From Plantago elongata (taxonomy: Eukaryota; Streptophyta; Magnoliopsida; Lamiales; Plantaginaceae): 21,313 nt of DNA. Positions 1 to 7,589 of this stretch are shown one piece after another. The position numbers and the translations under genes are program-made. The DNA lies in the NCBI GenBank assembly GCA_036897095.1, contig JAYMSP010003062.1, positions 1-21,313 on the forward strand, in the 5' to 3' direction. Numbering within the stretch: the stretch's first letter is position 1; every line of letters begins with the position of its first letter. Under the pieces are notes generated by a model. The model did no database searches, was not told where the DNA came from, and worked only from the letters and a program-made list of their open reading frames with translations.

Positions 1-670
1 CTGGCTACTGCGGCTCAATCGTCAGCAGTGCAGAGCGATGATCAAGTATTGGAGCGCTTTCTTCGGTTCAATCCCCCGGTGTTCTTTGGGGAAACCGACG
101 ACAAGAAAGCGGAAGAATTTTTGGCCCGCTTGGAGAAGATTTTTGAGGTATTGAGCTACAATGAGGAGCAGAAGTGAAGTATGCCACCTATCGGCTAGAG
201 GAAGACGCCAGGAACTAGTGGGTACTGGTTAACCGAAGGTGGAACCAGGAAGGCACCCCCTACACATGGAAGAATTCCGTACAAGAGTTCAATGACAAGT
301 TCGTACCCGAGGTGATACGGAACACCCGAGAACGAAAGTTTTTGGAACTCATCCAGGGAAGTAGGAATGTGAGTGGATACGAGGCGGAATTTTTTTCGTC
401 TGATTCAGTAATGATGAGAAGCGGAAAATTCGCAAATTTGTGGAAGGCTTGAGGTTGGAGTTGCGCCGAGCCTTGGTGTCAGTAAGTCATACCAGTTACG
501 TCAAAGCGGTAGAGAAGGTTCTACAAGTTGAAGCAGAAATCAAGGAAATAAGGAAATTGGAGGAGAGAGTCAAGAGAAATCGACCCGAAAATTACTCAGC
601 AATTAACAAGCGTCCAATAGACACTGGAGCCCCTGAGCAAGCAATCAGGAAACCCCCATCCACGGGTTGA
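1..670 (+). pseudogene. Ty3 gag remnant (Retrotrans_gag domain)
   Basis: In frame 1 the window opens with a gag-like segment containing FLRFNPPVFFGE followed by ARLEKIF, typical of the capsid domain of plant Ty3 elements. A TGA at 175 ends that frame. The domain continues in shifted frames (a TYRLEEDA-like stretch, then TYTWKNSVQEFNDKF), with TAG at 216 where the family has tryptophan. Another shift falls at the T-rich stretch 390-397, after which a C-terminal gag segment rich in basic and acidic residues runs to the stop at 668. The protein would normally coat and package element RNA. This copy cannot encode an intact version. Confidence 0.88.
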
Positions 671-776
671 ACCTGCACGCCAGAATCAGTCATCAAGGGT
701 ACCTGCCACAACTACCTAATCCTTCTACGGAAAAACAGGCCACACCGAGACGCAGTGCTGACATAAAAACGGTCGA

Positions 777-1793
777 TGTTTGAAATGCGGAAGTGATCAG
801 CACCAGTACCGGAATTGTCCAACTAAGACTTCGCGCCCCAGTGCTCCCGCCAATTTTAATTCTACTGGTCGCCAGAATGTTCGACCCAGAGCATTTATGA
901 TGACGGCAGAGCCAGGGAGTCCTTCGGCATTGAATGCCATTGAAGGTACGATTTCCATTAACTCCATCCCTGGTATAGCTCCATTTGATAGTGGAGCAAC
1001 GCATTCTTTTATTGCCGCTCTATATGCTAGGAAGCTAAATATTACTCCTGCTAAGCTAGCATATTACTTCGATATTGAATCCCCTTTTGGCAGTAGTGTA
1101 ATATCAGATACAATTTACACTAACTGCGAGGTTGAGTATCTGGGTAAAAGTTATCCCACCGACCTGATCGAGATACGGTTAGATACGCATGATTTAATAT
1201 TAGGCATGGACTGGTTGTATGTGCACCATGCCACACTCGACTGCCGAAACCGTCAAGTTTCTTTAGGAAAATCACTTGCTTTTGGAACTCCCACTCCTGC
1301 TCGAACCCGAATAATCTCAGCGGCTAAAGCAAGCAAATGCCTGAAGCATGGATGCAAAGCCTACCTAGCCTATCTGATCAACCTCACATCGGATCAAACC
1401 AAAATCGAAAACGTCAAGGTCGTAAGGGAATTTATGGATGTATTCCCAGCGGAACTTAACACACTACCACCACATCGTGAGGTGGAGTTTGTTATCGAAA
1501 CCCTTCGTGGAGCGGAACCCGTGTCACGAACACCATACCGAATGGCCCCAACCGAGCTCCGTGAACTCAAAACACAACTGCAAGAGCTGCTAGAAAAAGG
1601 ATTTATCCGTCCGAGTAGTTCCCCCTGGGGTCCCCCGGTATTGTTCATCAAAAAGAAGGACGGTACCCTGAGGATGTGCATAGACTACCGAAGACTGAAT
1701 AACCTGACTGTCAGGACAAGTACTCGCTACCCCACATCGACAAGCTGTTTGATTTATTACAAGGATCCTCGGTCTACTCAAAATTGGATCTGA
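777..1793 (+). pseudogene. Ty3 zinc knuckle, protease and N-terminal RT remnant
   Basis: A CCHC zinc knuckle, C-X2-C-X4-H-X4-C, is encoded at 777-818. It is followed by a retropepsin-like domain whose active site DSGATHSF begins at 987, and by an LGMDWL motif near 1200 that is typical of Ty3 proteases. From about 1520 the N-terminal part of reverse transcriptase follows, with [23 protein letters not shown] and the MCIDYRRLN motif. A one-base deletion near 1712 throws the frame off, and the open frame then runs on as nonsense to a stop at 1793. The RT domain resumes in another frame. Confidence 0.9.
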
Positions 1794-2383
1794 GACAAGG
1801 ATACTACCAACTGAGAGTCCGAGAAGAAGATATTCCGAAAACATCTTTCAATACTCGATATGGGCATTTTGAATTTGTAGTAATGCCCTTTGGTCTGACG
1901 AATGCCCCTGCATCCTTTATGGATTTAATGCATCGAACATTTCGACCATTCTTGGACAAGTTTGTCGTCATTTTCATTGACTATATTTTAGTCTTTTCCA
2001 AGAGTCGGGAAGAACATGCCGAACACTTGAGATTGGTACTTCAGACGCTGCACCAACAGAAGTTGTATGCTAAATTCAGCAAGTGCAAATTTTGGCTGTC
2101 TGAAGTTAAATTCTTGGGGCACAAGATATCTAGAGAAGGTCTACAGGTTGACTCGAACAAGATCGAAGTCATAATGACGTGGAAACAACCTGAAACGGCC
2201 ACCGAAGTCAGAAGCTTTCTAGGATTGGCTAGATATTACAGACGGTTCATTCAGGATTTTTCGAAGATTGCGAAGCCTCTGCATCTTCTCACCGCCAACA
2301 ATGCCAAATTTGAATGGACCGAGAGGTGCGAGACCAGCTTTCAAGAGCTAAAGAAAAGATTGACTTCGGCAATAAGCATCTAG
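1784..2383 (+). pseudogene. Ty3 reverse transcriptase, central and C-terminal remnant
   Basis: This frame carries the rest of the RT domain: LDLRQGYYQ, the [17 protein letters not shown] motif, the catalytic region, KCKFW, and [12 protein letters not shown] with the start of the connection to RNase H. The catalytic motif, normally two adjacent aspartates (xIDD), reads FIDYILVFS: the second aspartate codon at 1982-1984 is TAT (Tyr). That substitution alone would abolish polymerase activity. A TAG ends the frame at about 2383, where the RNase H domain should continue. The element has probably been inactive for a long time. Confidence 0.9.
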
Positions 2384-2399
2384 ACCCCCTCGACTCTGT

Positions 2400-2985
2400 C
2401 CTTATTTGTGCGACAATACATTACATCGTACAAGGAGGCAAAGTTGTTGTTTCGTTATCCTCTTTCACCTGAGCCAACTGATCGATGGAAACCACCCCCA
2501 TCGAGTGTGATTAAAATCAATTACGATGCTTCGGTTCGGGCCCAACATCAATTTTCGAGCATAGTTGCGGTTGCACGGGACTCCCTCGATGATATTTTAG
2601 CTTGGAGACGTGTTTTAGTTCCCTTTGCTGTTGATGTTCAAACAACGGAGGCTATTGGAGCTCGTACATATGTAGTCATGGGTTATGATCTGGATTATCA
2701 CCATGTTCAGATTGAAGGAGATTGTCGAAACTTAGTTAACAGCTTCAAACGGATATCTCTTTCTCTTCCGCTGGTCACATTGTTGAAGAATCAAAGACAA
2801 TAGATTGTGTTTTTCACTCCGTGTCTTTTCTTTTTACTAGAAGATTAGGCAATAGACTAGCACATGATTTGGCCAATTGTGTTACTTCTGCAGAATCCGG
2901 CTTGTCGGATATCCCAATCCCAAATCCTGATGATTGTTCTCATGTTCGATGATTAATGAAATTTGATTTTACTCTCAAAAAAAAA
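2400..2985 (+). mobile_element. 5'-truncated LINE-type RNase H segment with poly(A) tail
   Basis: The 2408-2803 frame encodes a plant-type RNase H-like domain (the RVT_3 type found at the end of plant LINE ORF2 and in related host proteins): WKPP, INYDAS with the first acidic residue, TEAIGA, and IEGDCRNLVN. After a frameshift near 2800 the usual C-terminal motif GNRLAHDLAN appears at about 2848-2878, with a stop near 2952. The segment ends with a run of nine A at 2977-2985, as expected for a reverse-transcribed 3' end. The 5' part of ORF2 is absent, as is usual for LINE insertions. A host RNase H-like gene copied by retrotransposition is the alternative. Target-site duplications were not identified. 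Confidence 0.72.
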
Positions 2986-3300
2986 CGTGGTATTATTACA
3001 TACTCCCTCCGTCCCATAGAATAAGATACAAAAATTTTTGACACTGTTTTTAATGCAATCAATTATTTATTGTTATAATATAAATGTTAAATTAGTTAGT
3101 GAAAGTATTTTTTTGAGTATAATATGAATATTAAATTAGTTATGATGTGTTCTTTTCAACTAAAAATCACTTCAATTCAGTCCAGTTCAGTTCAGTTCAG
3201 CTTAGTATTTATACCTTACTTCAGTTCAGTTCAATTCGGCTTAGTTATAATTTATACCTTACTTCAGTTTAATTTAGTTCAGTCCAGTTCAGTTCAGTAA

Positions 3301-3567
3301 GGTTGTGTTCTCTTCAACTGAAAATCACTTTAGTTCAGTCCCGTTTAGTTCAGTTCAGTTCAGCTCGGCTTAGGTTGTGTTCTCTTCAACTGAAAATCAT
3401 TTCAGTTCAGCTCGGCTTAGTTATAATTTATACCTTATTTCAGTTCAGTCCAGTTCAGTTAAGTAAATCTCATTTGAAGATAACACAACCTTAGTTATGA
3501 TTTATACCTTACTCCAATTAAGTCTAGTTCAGTTCAATTCAGTAAATTTTAGTTTAAGAGAACACAG
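3301..3567 (+). mobile_element. Tourist-like MITE copy B, interrupted by copy C
   Basis: It starts with a canonical end, GGTTGTGTTCTCTTC, directly after TAA (3298-3300). Its right end, AGTTTAAGAGAACACAG, is followed by TAA (3568-3570). Removing copy C (3373-3490 plus one TTA) leaves about 146 bp, the same size as intact copies D and H. The right terminus lacks the final ACC. It sits in the TAA of copy A. Confidence 0.75.
3373..3490 (+). mobile_element. Tourist-like MITE copy C, inserted in copy B
   Basis: A 118-bp copy with ends GGTTGTGTTCTCTTC and AAGATAACACAACC, flanked on both sides by TTA (3370-3372 and 3491-3493). Deleting it with one TTA rejoins copy B's core as CGGCTTAGTTATGATTTATACC, which matches the same core in other copies. 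This is a clear insertion of the element into its own relative. Confidence 0.88.
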
Positions 3568-3570
3568 TAA

Positions 3571-3809
3571 ATTATAAATCTCAGTTCAGTTATGCTTAGA
3601 TATAAATTTAGGTTGTGTTCTCTTCAACTGAGATTTATTGATATGAACTGAACTGAACTGGAGTAAGGTATAAATTATAACTAAGCCGAGTTGAAATGAA
3701 CTAAAATGAACTGGAGTGAATTGAACTGAAGTGATTTCTAGTTGAAGAGGACACAACCTTACTGGACTGAATTGAACTGAAGTGATTTTCAGTTGAAGAG
3801 AGCACGGTC
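3571..3809 (-). mobile_element. Tourist-like MITE copy E (inverted, partial, interrupted by D)
   Basis: Its right part, GAAGTGATTTTCAGTTGAAGAG (from about 3779), is the inverted complement of the family's left end, so this copy is in reverse orientation. TAA flanks it on both sides (3568-3570 and 3810-3812), apparently the same TAA site of copy A that also took copy B. Its left terminus is truncated or diverged, and only about 88 bp are its own sequence. The limits are less certain than for the other copies. Confidence 0.55.
3611..3758 (-). mobile_element. Tourist-like MITE copy D (inverted, intact)
   Basis: A 148-bp copy with ends GGTTGTGTTCTCTTC (3611 on) and GAAGAGGACACAACC (to 3758), flanked by TTA at 3608-3610 and 3759-3761. 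The core GTATAAATTATAACTAAGCC is the reverse complement of the core in copies B, C, F, G and H, so D lies in the opposite orientation. Terminal inverted repeats of about 20 bp are visible. It is the best preserved copy after C. Confidence 0.87.
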
Positions 3810-3834
3810 TAAATCTCAGTTGAAGAAAACCTTA

Positions 3835-4159
3835 GGTAGTGTCCTCTTCAACTGGAAATTATTTCAGTTCAATCCAGTCCAGATCAGTCCGGTTCAACTC
3901 AGTCCAGTTCAGTTCAGCTCGGCTTAGTTATAAGGATGTGTTCTCTTCAACTAAAAATCACTTCAGTTCAGTTCAGTTTAGCCGACTTACTTATAATTTA
4001 TACCGTACTCCAGTCCAGTCTAGTTCAGTTCAGTTCAATTCAGTAAATCTTAATTGAAAAGAAAACAACCTAATTTATACCTTACTTCAGTTCAGTTCAG
4101 TGCAATCCAGTTCAATCTAGTTCAGTTCAGTCCAATCCAATTCAGTTCAGTAAATCTCA
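3835..4159 (+). mobile_element. Tourist-like MITE copy F, interrupted by copy G, 3' truncated
   Basis: It starts GGTAGTGTCCTCTTCAACT directly after the TTA (3832-3834) that closes copy A, as if it inserted into that duplication. Its core GGCTTAGTTATAA is cut by copy G and resumes as TTTATACC at 4074. The right end stops at AGTAAATCTCA (about 4159), without the terminal inverted repeat, where copy H begins. Confidence 0.72.
3934..4070 (+). mobile_element. Tourist-like MITE copy G, inserted in copy F
   Basis: A 137-bp copy with ends GGATGTGTTCTCTTC and GAAAAGAAAACAACC, flanked by TAA at 3931-3933 and 4071-4073. Removing it with one TAA restores copy F's core, GTTATAATTTATACC, exactly as in the other copies. 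This is a second clear self-insertion, at a different trinucleotide of the core from the one used by copy C. Confidence 0.88.
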
Positions 4160-4312
4160 TTTTGTGTTCTCTTCAACTGAAAATTATTTTAGTTCAGTTC
4201 AGTCCAATCCAGTTCAGTTCAGCTTGGCTTAGTTATAATTTATACCTTACTCCAGTTCAGTTCAGTTAAGTCAAGTTCAGTTCAGTAAATCTCAGTTTAA
4301 GAGAACACATCC
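4160..4312 (+). mobile_element. Tourist-like MITE copy H
   Basis: A 153-bp copy with left end TTTTGTGTTCTCTTCAACT and right end AAGAGAACACATCC, followed by TTA (4313-4315). After that TTA the host Stowaway-like element resumes. The left junction lies inside the truncated right end of copy F, so a simple duplication is not visible there. Recombination between copies may have removed the missing end. Confidence 0.75.
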
Positions 4313-4689
4313 TTAGTGGGGGTACTTTTTTGCTATTTTTGGAACGTGTCTAGTTTCGTGAGACGTACATAAAAGGAATACGTGTCTTATTGTACGGGAC
4401 GGAGGAAGTAATTCATATCGAACATTACATACTATCGCTCAATCTACACAAAGTCTCATATATACGATATCTATCTAAAGATGACTCATGCTATCAATAA
4501 AACAATTCATATTTTTAATTAAAACATCTATGTTATTAAGGAAATAAATCTTGTTTTAATACGAAAAAACTCTAATATTAAAAATATGAGTGTTTTGTTT
4601 AATAACATCAATGATTTTTCTAAGAATATATGTCTGTCTCTAGGTAAAATTATTTAGATACCTTCTCTCTGAAGACTTGCTCCTCAAAC

Positions 4690-4790
4690 TATCATATAAC
4701 TCAAAAGTATGCACTTGACGAAGTTCGAACCCATAACCTCTAGTAGTCTCAACCTGGCCAATCTATCACTATTATTATTAATTTATTATC
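4690..4790 (-). repeat. Candidate tRNA-derived SINE head (pol III A and B boxes)
   Basis: On the minus strand TGGCCAGGTTGAG (plus 4748-4760) fits the tRNA A box. GGGTTCGAACTT (plus 4721-4732) fits the B box with its GTTCGA core. The spacing is tRNA-like, but no cloverleaf can be drawn with confidence. Plant SINEs carry such a head followed by an unrelated body. The 3' limit and target duplications were not found, so limits are approximate. A chance match in AT-rich DNA remains possible. Confidence 0.42.
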
Positions 4791-6902
4791 AGTAATATAT
4801 ATTCAGTCGGTTATAAATTCAAATTATCGTATTTCGTTTTAATCGTCTCAATTACAATCTTGCATTTTGTTTAATCATGGTTGACGAGCTTCTAGCATAG
4901 GTAGAGCTCGACTCAATAACTTCGTTAAAATGATTTAAGTTTGACTCTTGAGAGGTCAAATCAAGTACATGTAAGGTTTATTCTTCAAAATAAGTACGTT
5001 TAATAATTTCTCTATGTATTCTAAAGTATTAAGTAAATTTTACAAGAACTTTACATTAGTATCTATATTCTTACAAAATTAAGTTTAAATCAACTCACTA
5101 CTTCATCCTCCCTCCCACTGCATAAGGCGGACAAGATCAATTGAAACATTGAGTAAATTTTTTAATTCAATAATTTTTAGTTGAAACGACTAGTCCGGCT
5201 TCATTGATCTTGGACTATCTCCTTCACATCTTTTCATGTTTATTCGAATTTTAATGATGAGGAAGAATTCCCAAGTATAGAAAGTGTCGTATCACACTTT
5301 TAATAAAATGCTTTTCTGATCTAACTTTTCCTTTATTCGTTGATGATCCTCTTCTATGTGTATGAGTGTATGATTTGAAACGGGACTATGAGGATTTTAA
5401 TTTTATATAAAATTAACTTTAGTAAATAAGATATTTAGAGATAAGGGAGGAGTAGGCCACTTAAAATGGTACATAATAATATTCTATAAATTAGTCGGTT
5501 GAAATAATAGTCGGCTACGACTCTTCCTTCAATCTTAGCATTTCTTTTAATCATATGCTTTGGAACTTGATGTACTATTGTATTAGTTGTGACACCAGAT
5601 CATTTTGGAAACTAATTATGATCTAGTACAACATAAAAAATTGTATTCACGCATTTTACCTTTTGTTGTCTAATTAGTGTTTCTTCCTTAGTTGCTATTT
5701 TTTTATATTAACTAATTAAAATATTATTACTAAGACTACTGCTATTGAGAACATAAGCTAATTAAAAATTAATACATCTCAACTCTAAAATAAACCAGCA
5801 CCTAAATCAACTCAACAAAAAGAATACACGGTCACAAGTAAATTTCACAAAATCGATCATTTTAATAATATTACCGAGAGCAATTTCATTTAGAATACAC
5901 CAATCGAAAATGTAATAATATTTAAAGATTACCTAAAGTGAAAAAATTCATTATACTAGGCACAATTTAATTTTTTAATGGATTTATTGTAACTGTTGTG
6001 TAAGATTTAAGTGCTTTTATAATGTTTTAACACTGATGCAAATGTTTTCATATACTGTTTCTGAACTAGTAAAAAAAAAAACATCACTTAATATTTATAA
6101 ATTATAACATATAAATTAATTAAATTTTTTAAAAATATAATGAAATAGATTAAAAATTATATATATTTAATGAGTACGAGAAACAAACAAATTTAAACTC
6201 CACTATTTGTATATATGTATGTATATAATAGACTCCCAAAACCTAACTCCGTATAAAGGTCCTATTTGTATACGTGTTAATATACCCATCATTGCCAATG
6301 CAAGGATTGAAATTTAAATCTAAAAGTAATTCTCCCGATTTCAATTTCGACCTTTTTACTAAAGTGAAATAATTTTTCATTTATAATAATGACCTTCATA
6401 ATATAATTTTAACCACACATTACTAGACCCACATATATATTTTCACTCAATTAATATCTCAAACTCATTCTTAACTACGTATTTTTATAAAATCACATTT
6501 TTTTTTAAAAACGTGTAAAATTAAATTGTTTCATTTAGAAAAAAGTATAAGATTAAAGAGGACATACACAAGTTTAAGAGGCGTTTGGTAGCCTCATAAG
6601 CTACATTTTAGGTGTTTTTGGACTCGAAAAGCTCGTGTTTAGTAACTTCTTAACGCTTAGGACACCGAAAAGCTGCCCAATGGATTAATTCTCGGTCAGG
6701 TCAAATACTTGGCCTAGATTGTGCCATGTGGAATGGACTAGAAAATGTTGGGATTTCTTTAAACCTGCTCCTGGGAGGGTATTAAGATGTCCAAGTTTTA
6801 TTGCCCAACATCCAACTTGGCTATAGCTAACAATTCTTTACTTTTGGTTCCAATTTCATTCTTTTTTTAACCAAATGTTATAGACATTTATACGAAATAC
6901 AT

Positions 6903-7018
6903 GAATTTTGAACTGGACTGAATTAGAATAAATTATAAATTATAATTAAATCGAATTAAATTGGATCAAACTGGACTGGACTGGACTGAAATGATTTTTA
7001 ATTAAAGAGAACGCCACC
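6903..7018 (-). mobile_element. Diverged solitary relative of the clustered Tourist-like MITE
   Basis: GAACTGGACTGAATTAG, then AAATTATAAATTATAATT, then repeated CTGGA units, then GAAATGATTTTTAATTAAAGAGAACGCCACC follow the order of the inverted family consensus seen at 3611-3758. The right terminus GAACGCCACC corresponds to GAACACAACC. The left terminal repeat is not recognisable. No clear TTA/TAA duplication remains, suggesting an older copy. Confidence 0.65.
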
Positions 7019-7589
7019 CGAGGTGGCATTTCCAAACATATACTGTATAATAGTGTTAAATAATTCAATTTACAATTGGATAGGTGAAATTAATGATGTG
7101 CCACCAGCAAGAACCATTGCGGACGATCTTCAATGATCTATTTTATCTTGACTTGCATAATTTGTTGGATAAATCTAATCAATAAGAATGGCACATGTTC
7201 TGATTGAAAAGTGACACGTAACAGAAATTATATTACACTTGAATAATACCAATAAAAAAGTATTTAATTTAACATATTATCTTCTGAGAAATCATGAATT
7301 TTGAAAATTATGATATATAGTATTTCCCTTTGAGAAGCAAGCAGATTGTCAACGTACGCTAGAATTTGGTGATGGTCGATTAATTCCAAATGTTGATGGG
7401 AGTTAGGTTAGAGATCATGTCATCTCCCCCACGTTACATGTTACATCTTGCCACATTAAAACAAGCCAGACTGAAATTGTAAAAACTTTGTATAAGAATC
7501 GGCATATTCGTAAGTACCTTATAAAATGATTAAGTCGTAAAATATTACAAGTATAGGTAATAAATTTGAACACGGGGAAATCAATAATG

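Larger units (their letters stand above)
1..2400 (+). mobile_element. Degenerate Ty3-type LTR retrotransposon fragment (gag-protease-RT)
   Basis: This is the internal part of a Ty3-type element in its usual order: gag, CCHC zinc knuckle, aspartic protease, reverse transcriptase. No LTR is visible. It enters at the left edge already inside gag and stops near 2390, at the start of the RT-linked RNase H region, so RNase H, integrase and the 3' LTR are missing. The reading frame is broken many times: TGA at 175, TAG at 216, a shift near the T run at 390-397, another near 1712, and TAG at about 2382. It is a dead copy. The truncation coincides with the start of a LINE-type RNase H segment. Family-level identity within Ty3 elements was not determined. 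Confidence 0.93.
3143..3831 (+). mobile_element. Tourist-like MITE copy A (outermost, interrupted)
   Basis: The left end TGATGTGTTCTTTTCAACT resembles the family end GGTTGTGTTCTCTTCAACT. The right end is the diverged GTTGAAGAAAACC at 3819-3831. TTA flanks both sides (3140-3142 and 3832-3834), consistent with the TTA/TAA duplications of PIF/Harbinger (Tourist) elements. Its own sequence is 3143-3300 plus about 3813-3831. The middle holds copies B and E (with C and D inside them), at the TAA of its CAGTAAATCTC segment. The internal sequence is built of TTCAG repeats around an AT-rich core. Confidence 0.7.
3003..4408. mobile_element. Stowaway-like (Tc1/mariner) MITE, interrupted
   Basis: The left end CTCCCTCCGTCCC (3003-3015) is matched by its inverted copy GGGACGGAGGAAG (4396-4408) with one difference. 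The similarity extends inward to about 27 bp (AATAAGATAC against AATAAGACAC). Both ends are flanked by TA (3001-3002 and 4409-4410), the Stowaway target duplication. Without the material between the TTA trinucleotides at 3140-3142 and 4313-4315, the element would be about 233 bp, a normal Stowaway size. It has no coding capacity. The other 1.17 kb is a cluster of a different MITE family inserted into it. Confidence 0.88.
4411..7589. other. AT-rich intergenic region without supported genes
   Basis: No open frame here has the length, composition or motifs of a protein gene. The sequence is very AT-rich, with scattered A/T runs (for example an A run near 6070-6080). It contains a SINE-like promoter (minus, near 4721-4760) and a diverged copy of the clustered MITE (6903-7018). 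The rest shows nothing I can name. A GGCGTTTGGTAGC start near 6583 resembles ends of some plant MITEs, but no matching partner was found. Confidence 0.6.

Noticed and set aside
693..1844. Minus-strand frames opposite the Ty3 protease and RT
   Set aside because: They overlap clear retrotransposon domains on the plus strand and have no motif of their own.
3303..4269. Open frames of 63-72 codons rich in SSVQFS-type residues
   Set aside because: They are translations of TTCAG pentamers across transposon junctions, with no protein signal.
3150..4310. Repeat array that might be taken for a CRISPR or satellite
   Set aside because: Repeats are palindromic transposon copies flanked by TTA/TAA, in both orientations and nested, without regular spacers. 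The setting is a plant genome.
6583..6880. Possible MITE starting GGCGTTTGGTAGC
   Set aside because: The start resembles some plant MITE ends, but the only inverted partner (AACCAAATG near 6869) is short and no target duplication is visible.
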